From a virus: a stretch of 28,521 nt of DNA. This document shows, piece after piece, positions 1-4,832 of this stretch. The position numbers and the translations under genes were made by a program. Each line of letters opens with the position of its first letter. The first letter of the stretch is position 1. The notes beneath the pieces are model-generated. The model was not told where the DNA came from and ran no database searches. It saw only the letters and a program-made list of their open reading frames with translations. The stretch lies in IMG/VR virus record IMGVR_UViG_3300023176_002675, positions 1-28,521 of that record. The stretch is one strand, 5' to 3'.

Positions 1-2
1 TG

Positions 3-329
3 AGAGTTGGTAAAGTGAAAGGCGGTTTTTGGATTGGTCGTGCAGGCAAAGCGTGGATCGATGACAGTGCAGCTGAGTTGGCCAAAACCCTAGCATCAAA
101 AACTGATCTAGGCAACAAAGATATAGAAGCACTGGCCAAAAAACAAGGTATGCCTACTCCTGCTGAACAAGCAGCACAAGCTATTGCATCAATACCAAAA
201 GATATCAGAGTAAAACTAATAGACTTTGACACACCCTATTCAGAATTAAAAGATATCATAGGAGATCAAGGACTAAGCAAAGAAGATCTCAAATCTTCAA
301 AGTTTCCAGACGGTAAAAGCTGGTTTTAA
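3..329 (+). CDS. C-terminal part of an unknown phage protein
   Basis: The reading frame is open from the left edge, so this is probably the 3' end of a longer gene. A GTG at 15 could start a 104-residue protein, but no Shine-Dalgarno sequence precedes it and the frame continues upstream. The visible part has a glycine-rich start (KGGFWIGRAGKAW), an Ala/Lys-rich helical middle and an acidic helical tail ending SKFPDGKSWF. There is no signal peptide, membrane segment or catalytic motif. I do not recognise the family. It is followed 50 nt later by two tightly packed small genes on the same strand, behind a late-type promoter-like motif. Confidence 0.6.
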   Translation, partial: RVGKVKGGFWIGRAGKAWIDDSAAELAKTLASKTDLGNKDIEALAKKQGMPTPAEQAAQAIASIPKDIRVKLIDFDTPYSELKDIIGDQGLSKEDLKSSKFPDGKSWF

Positions 330-339
330 TACACTTCCC

Positions 340-349
340 TACTAAATAG
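340..349 (+). promoter_or_regulatory. Late-type promoter-like motif TACTAAATAG
   Basis: TACTAAATAG lies 30 nt upstream of the small gene at 380. The same 10-mer recurs at 847-856, ahead of the riboswitch. It resembles the NATAAATA late promoter of T4-like marine phages with one or two changes. The repetition at both + strand gene starts supports a promoter role; function is inferred. Confidence 0.4.
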
Positions 350-379
350 CCTATAAAAAACCTTTAACCTTGGAGGGTT

Positions 380-526
380 ATGGCTAAGTTAGCAAAGACG
401 TATGTGCGTCACGTTAGAACACCTAAAAAGACCAGCCAATCTAGCAAGAAACGATCTTGCAAGATGAGTTCTATGAACAAGCACAAAAAACGTTCTCACA
501 AGTTCTATAGAGGACAGGGGAAGTAA
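380..526 (+). CDS. Small highly basic protein, 48 aa
   Basis: An ATG at 380 follows a strong Shine-Dalgarno sequence (TTGGAGGG) and opens a 48-residue frame starting MAKLAKTYVRHVRTPKK. The product is rich in Lys, Arg, Ser and His (KKRSCKMSSMNKHKKRSHKFYRGQGK), with almost no acidic residues, so it is probably a nucleic-acid or ribosome-binding peptide or a small virion component. The next gene starts directly after its stop codon (TAAATG), so the two are co-translated. From memory, short proteins of this style occur in T4-like cyanophages, but I cannot assign a function. Confidence 0.7.
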   Translation: MAKLAKTYVRHVRTPKKTSQSSKKRSCKMSSMNKHKKRSHKFYRGQGK

Positions 527-712
527 ATGGCCGTAAAAAAGAACAAAGGCATCCAAACTGTACATATTCCAAGAACACATGATGGCAGAGAAATCAAACC
601 TGTGCGTTATGTTCGTTTTGGAGGTGCCAGCATAATGGCTGGTGCTTACAAAGATACTGGTGATATGATTCTAGATAGTAATGGTAAAGTTATACCATTT
701 CACAACATCTAA
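527..712 (+). CDS. Small conserved phage protein, 61 aa
   Basis: ATG at 527 abuts the stop of the preceding gene and has the purine-rich AGGACAGGGG as ribosome-binding site. The protein begins MAVKKNKGIQTVHIPRTHDG and has a central RYVRFGGASIMAGAYKDTGDMIL, ending in IPFHNI. It has no membrane segment or cysteines and looks like a small beta-rich fold. The pattern fits short conserved hypothetical proteins of marine T4-like phages; the function is unknown. It is the second gene of a bicistronic unit; a 224-nt non-coding region follows. Confidence 0.7.
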   Translation: MAVKKNKGIQTVHIPRTHDGREIKPVRYVRFGGASIMAGAYKDTGDMILDSNGKVIPFHNI

Positions 713-733
713 AAACACAGTTTAAACGTCTTT

Positions 734-745
734 ATATGCGCATAT
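734..745. repeat. 12-bp perfect palindrome ATATGCGCATAT
   Basis: A perfect self-complementary 12-mer just downstream of the small conserved gene and about 120 nt before the riboswitch. It could be a dimeric-protein operator or part of a terminator, although no T-run follows. Nothing else assigns a role. Confidence 0.4.
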
Positions 746-797
746 TATAGTTCTGGCATCAAGTACTGCTCTGACTCTGTGATCACCGCTGTATGAC

Positions 798-828
798 GCT
801 TAAAATGCGTTTAAGACGGTGTTTAAGC
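798..828 (+). repeat. Alternative-hairpin inverted repeats upstream of riboswitch
   Basis: CTTAAA (799-804) can pair with TTTAAG at 810-815 (5-nt loop), and GCTTAAA (798-804) with TTTAAGC at 822-828. The three copies allow two mutually exclusive hairpins. They lie in the 713-936 gap, which otherwise holds only the palindrome, the promoter-like motif and the riboswitch. Weak terminator, RNA-processing site or operator are all possible. Confidence 0.4.
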
Positions 829-846
829 AGCATACTAGACTCTATA

Positions 847-856
847 TACTAAATAG
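847..856 (+). promoter_or_regulatory. Promoter-like motif before riboswitch
   Basis: TACTAAATAG is identical to 340-349 and ends 9 nt before the first riboswitch stem. It overlaps TATACT (845-850), which could also serve as a sigma70 -10 box, though the matching -35 region (TTTAAG) is poor. Either way transcription would begin close to the aptamer. Inference from position and repetition. Confidence 0.35.
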
Positions 857-863
857 TTTTATA

Positions 864-912
864 ATCGTTCAGCCATAAGGGCCGGAAGTAGGTAATACCG
901 AAGGAACGCACC
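864..912 (+). ncRNA. Glutamine riboswitch (glnA/Downstream-peptide type)
   Basis: The segment has the hallmarks of the glutamine aptamer family. P1 is CGTTC (866-870) pairing with GAACG (904-908). A short P2 is GCC (872-874) with GGC (880-882). The conserved CGGAAGTAGG follows, then a small P3 GGT-AAT-ACC (891-899), and CGAAGGAACG closes the structure. glnA and Downstream-peptide RNAs are known glutamine sensors, the latter ahead of short ORFs in cyanobacteria and marine phages. Here a 64-aa ORF starts 25 nt after the aptamer. CACCT (909-913) can pair with GGGTG (930-934) across the AAGGAGG ribosome-binding site, which suggests translational control; that last point is inferred. Confidence 0.85.
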
Positions 913-936
913 TAACTTTTAACTAAGGAGGGTGAC

Positions 937-1131
937 ATGGATAGACACTCATTTATGCTCAAACAATATTCTGAGCAACAAACTCGTAAAAAGAAGGAAA
1001 TGGAATTATGGAGAGCTCGTCAAGAGGTTGAAGTAAATGCCAATGGTACTTCTGGATACAAGATAAAAGAGGGTGCTAACAAGGATAGGATCCTTGCTCA
1101 TAACAGCATCAAGTCAACAAATAATTGGTAA
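937..1131 (+). CDS. Riboswitch-controlled small peptide, 64 aa
   Basis: ATG at 937 follows an excellent Shine-Dalgarno sequence (AAGGAGGGTGAC) immediately after the glutamine riboswitch. The 64-residue product is charged and helical at its N-terminus (MDRHSFMLKQYSEQQTRKKK then EMELWRARQEVEV), with a Gly/Asn-rich C-terminus ending NSIKSTNNW. There is no signal peptide or membrane segment. In cyanobacteria glutamine riboswitches control glutamine-synthetase inactivating factors, which are also small and basic. I see no convincing alignment to them, so a role in modulating host nitrogen metabolism is only a hypothesis from the regulator. It converges with the minus-strand gene ending at 1132. 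Confidence 0.75.
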   Translation: MDRHSFMLKQYSEQQTRKKKEMELWRARQEVEVNANGTSGYKIKEGANKDRILAHNSIKSTNNW

Positions 1132-1317
1132 TTATTTGAACGCTAGGTATGCTAGTAATGGAACTAGCCAAGGATATACCAAGTGTTCTATCAATTCGTA
1201 AATTACTAACAGCGTAAGTGCTATTGCCCATGCTCTACTAGATTTAGCTTTAGCACTTACGTAACCAAATGCTCTACTGTGTAGACTACCTATTTTTTGA
1301 ATCAGTGTTTGTTTCAT
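1132..1317 (-). CDS. Small membrane protein, 61 aa
   Basis: The protein has a basic N-terminal half (KIGSLHSRAFGYVSAKAKSS) and a hydrophobic C-terminal half (AWAIALTLLVIYELIEHLV then YPWLVPLLAYLAFK), consistent with one or two membrane segments. Its start lies 32 nt inside the preceding gene in another frame and has only a weak ribosome-binding site, so translational coupling is likely. There is no lipobox. An 11-bp inverted repeat lies inside the coding sequence. A small holin-like or envelope peptide is possible, but nothing specific shows this; the frame could also be spurious. Confidence 0.5.
   Translation of the reverse strand: MKQTLIQKIGSLHSRAFGYVSAKAKSSRAWAIALTLLVIYELIEHLVYPWLVPLLAYLAFK
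1151..1168 (-). repeat. Hairpin near convergent gene ends
   Basis: GCTAGT (1151-1156) and ACTAGC (1163-1168) form a 6-bp stem with a 6-nt loop, 20 nt inside the 3' end of the minus-strand membrane gene and just past the + strand peptide gene's stop. It could slow transcription in either direction, but lacks a T-run. Confidence 0.3.
1213..1261. repeat. 11-bp perfect inverted repeat inside membrane-protein gene
   Basis: CGTAAGTGCTA (1213-1223) is exactly complementary to TAGCACTTACG (1251-1261), with a 27-nt spacer. A direct repeat TGCTCTACT also occurs at 1231-1239 and 1270-1278. Part of the direct repeat is explained by the repeated peptide SRA(F/W); the inverted repeat is not explained by the coding sequence. 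Confidence 0.6.
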
Positions 1318-1612
1318 TTGGCTTTACTAGCGAGGATAATGCATCTGCTAGAGTTTGGAATAGATTGGAAACCTGTTCCTTGTTTTTGTTCAGTTGTGCC
1401 TTGCCGTCCGCCCAATTCTTTTCTTGAAATGTCTTGATATCATTCCACTCTGATTGAGCCCAGTCCTGTAATTTAAAATGTAAGGGTTTTGGTTCCGGAA
1501 TCGTTTGGTTAGTAGTTGCATCTGCCTTGCTCGCAGTTACTAGACCAAAAAACAGTCCCGCTAATAGTATTGTTATTACTATAACTGCTTTCTTGAATTG
1601 TTTTTCTATCAT
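1286..1612 (-). CDS. Membrane-anchored or exported helical protein, 108 aa
   Basis: The N-terminus has a basic lead (MIEKQFKKA) and one hydrophobic segment at about residues 9-27 (VIVITILLAGLFFGLVTA), followed by SKADA. The segment is either a signal peptide with possible cleavage after an A-x-A site or a signal anchor. The remaining 80 residues are hydrophilic and helical with several tryptophans (WAQSEWNDIKTFQEKNW), which could form a coiled coil in the periplasm. The gene follows the tRNA-Arg gene by 23 nt with an AAGG ribosome-binding site and is probably on the same transcript. The overlap with a downstream small membrane gene recalls spanin or holin pairs, but there is no lipoprotein partner. 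Function unknown. Confidence 0.7.
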   Translation of the reverse strand: MIEKQFKKAVIVITILLAGLFFGLVTASKADATTNQTIPEPKPLHFKLQDWAQSEWNDIKTFQEKNWADGKAQLNKNKEQVSNLFQTLADALSSLVKPNETNTDSKNR

Positions 1613-1635
1613 TGTTGCCTTTTTGTTATTGTTAT

Positions 1636-1712
1636 TGGCCTGCTTGGAAGGATTCGAACCTCCGGCCTTCAGTTCCGCAAACTGACGCTCTATCCAACTG
1701 AGCTACAAGCAG
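1636..1712 (-). tRNA. tRNA-Arg, anticodon GCG
   Basis: The 77-nt cloverleaf folds cleanly. The acceptor is CTGCTTG/CAAGCAG (7 bp), the D-stem GCTC/GAGC with A20 in the loop AGTTGGATA, the anticodon stem TCAGT/ACTGA, and the loop TTGCGGA with anticodon GCG. The variable loop is AGGCC, the T-arm GGAGG-TTCGAAT-CCTTC, the discriminator G73, and CCA is encoded. A20 is a known arginine identity element. GCG reads CGC and, by G-U wobble, CGU. A sigma70-like promoter lies directly upstream and two small membrane genes downstream. Confidence 0.95.
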
Positions 1713-1721
1713 ATACTTTTT

Positions 1722-1750
1722 ATATTATAATAATCAAGTAATTAAGTCAA
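1722..1750 (-). promoter_or_regulatory. Sigma70-like early promoter for tRNA-Arg unit
   Basis: On the minus strand TTGACT (1745-1750) is followed by TATAAT (1724-1729, 15-nt spacer) or TAATAT (1722-1727, 17-nt spacer). Transcription would start just before the tRNA 5' end at 1712. The -35 region shares a 16-bp block (1744-1759) with the promoter at 14074-14102. Confidence 0.65.
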
Positions 1751-1791
1751 GTATTATTTTTCCAGTATTGCAGTTTTGAGCAATAATAAAT

Positions 1792-1799
1792 CGTAAATA
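1792..1799 (+). promoter_or_regulatory. Late-type promoter-like motif CGTAAATA
   Basis: CGTAAATA lies 23 nt before the ATG at 1823 and differs from NATAAATA at one position. Position and similarity to the other late-type elements in the window are the only support. The ribosome-binding site between it and the gene is AGGAAT. Confidence 0.35.
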
Positions 1800-1822
1800 T
1801 ATTACAGGAATAGGAATTTTAT

Positions 1823-2176
1823 ATGACTCTAGAACAAATCGTTTTTGCCATTACTGGCTGGATAGTACTTACAAGTATAGTATACACGCACAGCGGATGG
1901 CGTAACATATTTAACTGTTATAAGATGTGGTTTACGAGAGAATATTGGACAGACTATAATATTATAGAAGCAGCAAGTTGGATAGCCAAAGCAATTATTA
2001 TTATACCTGCATTAATCTTTGGTATTAATATTTGGCAACTCTATTTTATTAGTCTTGCAACTTCGATGACATTGATTTGGGCTAGTAACAAAAAACTGCT
2101 GCCAACCCTAGTGGGATTTAACACACTTTGGATTTGGTTGAGTTTGATGGTTATATCACAACACGTCATTAACTAG
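1823..2176 (+). CDS. Multi-pass membrane protein, 117 aa
   Basis: The protein is strongly hydrophobic. Likely transmembrane segments lie at about residues 4-22 (EQIVFAITGWIVLTSIVY), 50-68 (SWIAKAIIIIPALIFGINI), 71-86 and 93-113, with a polar tryptophan-rich loop between the first two (HSGWRNIFNCYKMWFTREYW). The start is supported by AGGAAT upstream. The gene converges with the GNAT-like gene and overlaps its 3' end by 21 nt. No family is recognised; small multi-pass proteins of this size occur in marine phages without known function. Confidence 0.75.
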   Translation: MTLEQIVFAITGWIVLTSIVYTHSGWRNIFNCYKMWFTREYWTDYNIIEAASWIAKAIIIIPALIFGINIWQLYFISLATSMTLIWASNKKLLPTLVGFNTLWIWLSLMVISQHVIN

Positions 2177-2608
2177 CCGATAAGCATAGTTAACTGAGTC
2201 TTCATTCACTCTATATGTAGTTGCACCATTGCGAAGATGGAAGCGTTCTGCTGTTCTTGTTTTAGGACTTAATGTTACAATATTTTTGATGTGTGGTTTT
2301 TCATCTTGAATATGAGCAGATGCTAGTTGTACAAGATCTCTACCTGATCCTTTTACATAACTCCAAAGAGTATAGAACACAGCAGTATCTGCAGAGCTTG
2401 TAGAACGTTCTTGCATATCGCTGATATCTTCAGGTATACCTTGTGTGTATCTAACACAACAGACTGCACCTAGAGATTGTTCACTCCACAGTGCAAAAAT
2501 TTCTGCACTTTTGTTTATTCGGAACTCTGCGGATAGGTTAGGTCTAATAGGATCGTCGTTGATAATTTCTTGGATCCAGGTGTCGATTTGATTATAAACT
2601 TGAAGCAT
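2156..2608 (-). CDS. Putative GNAT-fold acetyltransferase
   Basis: The start ATG at 2608 (MLQVYNQIDTWIQEI) is preferred to the upstream GTG at 2620, because GAGGTGG sits 8 nt before it. The 150-residue protein has a central strand-helix pattern (LGAVCCVRYTQ, then AVFYTLWSYVKGSGRDLVQ) and a C-terminal TLSPKTRTAERFHLRNGA, where 'ARRFHLRNGA'-like ends are typical of GNAT acetyltransferases of marine phages. The classic Q/R-x-x-G-x-G/A acetyl-CoA loop is not clear, and the substrate is unknown. A late-type element (AATAAATA) stands upstream. Malonyl-CoA-decarboxylase-like or non-enzymatic GNAT folds are alternatives. Confidence 0.6.
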   Translation of the reverse strand: MLQVYNQIDTWIQEIINDDPIRPNLSAEFRINKSAEIFALWSEQSLGAVCCVRYTQGIPEDISDMQERSTSSADTAVFYTLWSYVKGSGRDLVQLASAHIQDEKPHIKNIVTLSPKTRTAERFHLRNGATTYRVNEDSVNYAYRLVNDVL

Positions 2609-2628
2609 TTGTGTTACCACCTCTATAG

Positions 2629-2636
2629 TATTTATT
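2629..2636 (-). promoter_or_regulatory. Late-type promoter AATAAATA
   Basis: The minus-strand AATAAATA matches NATAAATA and lies 20 nt upstream of the chosen GNAT-like start, partly inside the 3' end of the next upstream gene. Confidence 0.55.
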
Positions 2637-3240
2637 TGCCTTCATCTAGACTAGACCACATCTCGTGATCTATTATTTTAGGATTCCATGATGAGAACGC
2701 ACCTGGAACAGTTTCTTGCCATACAAAATTTTGCCAACACTTTTGAACATTGTGTGGACATGATTGAATATAACCATTTCCTTTTGTCCATGCATTATTA
2801 CTTGCCTCATTCATATAGTGTACCCATACGTCCCAGAAACCTCTAGATTTCTTTTTACGATTCTGCATGGTCATTATATAAACATCGTAATTATTAATTT
2901 CTTTTAACTTGTCAACTAGTATACATGATACTGTGAAACCTTGTAGCATTTCAGAAGGTTTCATTCTAAACTCTGGAAAGGTATATATTCTATTAAAGTG
3001 ACGTGCTACATTAGGAGGAAATCTTCCATCATTAAAAACTCCTCCCATTATGATCGGTTGGCCTGTGCTTTTTTTAAACAACACACCATAACCTGAATGG
3101 TCTTCTATTACTAGATTTTCTTTGGTATAATTTTCTTTAAGCCAGTTATCTTCTTTAAGACATTCGTGTCTGATCTCTTCGAATTCAGAATCAGATTCAA
3201 AAAATATTTTACATTCGATGTCGTTTAGATCATATTTCAT
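2632..3240 (-). CDS. Unknown conserved phage protein, 202 aa
   Basis: This soluble protein starts MKYDLNDIECKIFFESDSEF and is rich in aromatic residues in its second half (RGFWDVWVHYMNEASNNAW, then CWQNFVWQETVPGAF). The segment SGYGVLFKKSTGQPIIMGGVFNDGRF looks like adjacent beta strands of a GNAT-like fold, and the gene lies between GNAT-like and nucleotidyltransferase genes, but I cannot identify catalytic residues. The ending SSWNPKIIDHEMWSSLDEG is polar. A perfect TATAAATA late promoter lies 18 nt upstream, with a hairpin in place of a Shine-Dalgarno sequence. Function unknown; a role late in infection is inferred from the promoter. Confidence 0.75.
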   Translation of the reverse strand: MKYDLNDIECKIFFESDSEFEEIRHECLKEDNWLKENYTKENLVIEDHSGYGVLFKKSTGQPIIMGGVFNDGRFPPNVARHFNRIYTFPEFRMKPSEMLQGFTVSCILVDKLKEINNYDVYIMTMQNRKKKSRGFWDVWVHYMNEASNNAWTKGNGYIQSCPHNVQKCWQNFVWQETVPGAFSSWNPKIIDHEMWSSLDEGK

Positions 3241-3257
3241 AGCTGTTATATACAGCT
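3241..3257 (-). repeat. Hairpin in the ribosome-binding region
   Basis: AGCTGT (3241-3246) and ACAGCT (3252-3257) pair around TATAT directly before the ATG at 3240, where a ribosome-binding site would be expected. None is visible. It may be a translational control element or an operator at the late promoter. Confidence 0.5.
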
Positions 3258-3258
3258 A

Positions 3259-3266
3259 TATTTATA
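3259..3266 (-). promoter_or_regulatory. Late promoter TATAAATA
   Basis: An exact match to the T4 late promoter core on the minus strand, 18 nt upstream of the 202-residue protein gene and downstream of the nucleotidyltransferase stop codon. Confidence 0.75.
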
Positions 3267-3268
3267 GG

Positions 3269-3979
3269 CTAGTTTAGTACGGGAGCTTGTTCTAGGCTTA
3301 GTTCTTGGTCTTCAAGTTCTTTGATCTTTGAAGTTATCTTGTCGATAACACCTACATTTCTTAATAGTTTAAATGTAACATTTTCCGTAGACCATTCGCC
3401 TGCACGTTCTAATCCTGCTTTACGCATCTTTGTAATTTTTTCTTTTACTAATCTTAACTTAGTAACATCGTTAGAAAGTAAAGCAATTTCTATATCGTGC
3501 ATAATACTATTTTTCTTTGCTCTAATAGCAGCGTCATCAATTGACGGTTTAACTTTTTTTGGTTTCTCTAACCATTGATCTGCTACTATAGAATATACTC
3601 CTGTTGAATGATGTTCTTCATCTTCTCCTTGAACATAACACTCTACAGGAAGTCCTTTGATTGTGATATTGTGTTCTTCTGCCCATAATGCTTTCTTAGC
3701 GTTGAATAGTTCACGCTCTTTGTCATCTGGAATACCTTTAACAATAATATGAAGATCTAAATCAGAGTATTCAGTCCATGTGTAGTTTGCATTAGATCCT
3801 GTGATAGTATAATCTACTACATCAAGTTCGATACCTATGAACTCTTCAAACTTTTCTGCTATCTTAATTAGAGATGCTTTTATTTCAGGTTTGAGAGCAT
3901 CGTCTTTCCACAGTTTAGGATTTAATCTGCGATTGATAGAGACGAATTTTGATCTTTCTGTGACTTGTTTAATGCGCAT
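3269..3979 (-). CDS. Nucleotidyltransferase-fold protein, 236 aa
   Basis: Residues 60-80 hold the nucleotidyltransferase signature: TGSNANYTWTEYSDLDLHII, with the G61-S62 turn and the metal-binding D73-x-D75. A later acidic residue in PVECYVQ (about 113) would complete the triad. The C-terminal third is helical and basic (KLRLVKEKITKMRKAGLERA). This superfamily transfers nucleotides to nucleic acids, antibiotics or proteins; similar stand-alone NTases occur in T4-like marine phages with no established substrate. A CATAAATA element lies only 4 nt before the ATG, so the transcript would be leaderless or nearly so. It could act on RNA, as in tRNA repair, or as a toxin-type NTase. Confidence 0.8.
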   Translation of the reverse strand: MRIKQVTERSKFVSINRRLNPKLWKDDALKPEIKASLIKIAEKFEEFIGIELDVVDYTITGSNANYTWTEYSDLDLHIIVKGIPDDKERELFNAKKALWAEEHNITIKGLPVECYVQGEDEEHHSTGVYSIVADQWLEKPKKVKPSIDDAAIRAKKNSIMHDIEIALLSNDVTKLRLVKEKITKMRKAGLERAGEWSTENVTFKLLRNVGVIDKITSKIKELEDQELSLEQAPVLN

Positions 3980-3983
3980 ACTA

Positions 3984-3991
3984 TATTTATG
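3984..3991 (-). promoter_or_regulatory. Late-type promoter CATAAATA
   Basis: CATAAATA on the minus strand ends 4 nt before the nucleotidyltransferase ATG. In the T4 late geometry transcription would begin at or next to the start codon. Confidence 0.6.
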
Positions 3992-4588
3992 CTATCTATT
4001 AGCAATATGCGAAAGTGTTAGATTAAGTGCAATACTGTATCTATCTTGTGGTGTAGGCACCTGATCAATCCAGTGTAGTATCCAACTAGGAAATGCAATA
4101 AGTAAACCTGTTTTAGGATTAACAACCATGCGGTGCGAATTTAATATTGTATCGTGTGCAATTAAGTTAGAAGGAATTGCATATTCGATTATGCTGTTTG
4201 GATTCAACAAAACCAACGGAGCAGAATCTTCATCTGCTTCGGGATAGAACACAAAACTAATCCAGTGATTAGCATGAAAGTGTGGTTCTGTGTTAAAAGC
4301 ATTTTGTGGACCTTGACTATTTCTATTAATCCACATATCAGAAACAATAGGATCAGCATTTGTTTTTAAACCGTATGCTTCAGCAAAGTGAGGAATTTTG
4401 TTTCTAATATGATTAACTAATTCAGATAGTTCAGGTGTATTTAAATCTACACTCCCACTTTGCCATCCATTACTATGATATGACGGCCTTTGCTTTTCTA
4501 ATTCTTTACAGTAGTCTACAATTTTTTTACAGTCTATGTCTACTATTTCTTCTGCTAAAAAATTAGGAAAAATAAATTGTATGTTCAT
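3992..4588 (-). CDS. 2OG-Fe(II) oxygenase, 198 aa
   Basis: The protein matches the phage 2-oxoglutarate/Fe(II) dioxygenase family with the 'WINRNS...NxxHxHxN..S' core: SDMWINRNSQGPQNAFNTEP then HFHANHWISFVFYP, with H103 and H105 in the expected HxH. The distal FPSWILHWIDQ carries H172, and R183 in QDRYSIALNL is the expected 2-oxoglutarate carboxylate ligand. Such enzymes hydroxylate or demethylate proteins, nucleic acids or small molecules; the substrate is unknown. The start is 1 nt after the stop of the 80-residue ORF, placing it at the end of the primase-helicase operon. A second, unrelated-subtype oxygenase is encoded at 10428-10967. Confidence 0.85.
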   Translation of the reverse strand: MNIQFIFPNFLAEEIVDIDCKKIVDYCKELEKQRPSYHSNGWQSGSVDLNTPELSELVNHIRNKIPHFAEAYGLKTNADPIVSDMWINRNSQGPQNAFNTEPHFHANHWISFVFYPEADEDSAPLVLLNPNSIIEYAIPSNLIAHDTILNSHRMVVNPKTGLLIAFPSWILHWIDQVPTPQDRYSIALNLTLSHIANR

Positions 4589-4589
4589 A

Positions 4590-4832
4590 CTACGACCACA
4601 TCATTGCATATTTCTGTGCTATTCTACTATCATAGAATTCTGCAACTAAACTTTTGTTTCCTTTTGTATCAATTTCTAAACACAACTGACCTTGTTCTCT
4701 AGGAAGTTCCCATAGCCATTGTATTTGATCTTTTCCTATAGTGCGTTGCACTTTAGGCCAATCTATATCTAAAAATTCAAAAACGTCTGAGTCTTTATCA
4801 AACTTGTAGAGTGTTACTTTAGTATTCTTCAT
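4590..4832 (-). CDS. Small unknown protein in helicase operon, 80 aa
   Basis: A soluble 80-residue protein starting MKNTKVTLYKFDKDSDVFEF, with the middle QWLWELPREQGQLCLEI and ending IAQKYAMMWS. Its ATG overlaps the last 14 nt of the helicase gene in another frame, so translation is probably coupled. There are no motifs, cysteine clusters or membrane segments. Its place directly after gp41 suggests a helicase-associated or regulatory role, but that is inference only. Confidence 0.7.
   Translation of the reverse strand: MKNTKVTLYKFDKDSDVFEFLDIDWPKVQRTIGKDQIQWLWELPREQGQLCLEIDTKGNKSLVAEFYDSRIAQKYAMMWS

Noticed and set aside
389-580. Minus-strand ORF of 63 aa
   Set aside because: It lies opposite two well-supported + strand genes, has no ribosome-binding site and an odd hydrophobic composition.
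1151-1261. Rho-independent terminator in the convergent region
   Set aside because: The hairpins there lack a run of T on either strand.
1286-1612. Classical Rz/Rz1 spanin pair with the overlapping gene
   Set aside because: The downstream protein has no lipobox or cysteine and is hydrophobic at its C-terminus, unlike Rz1.
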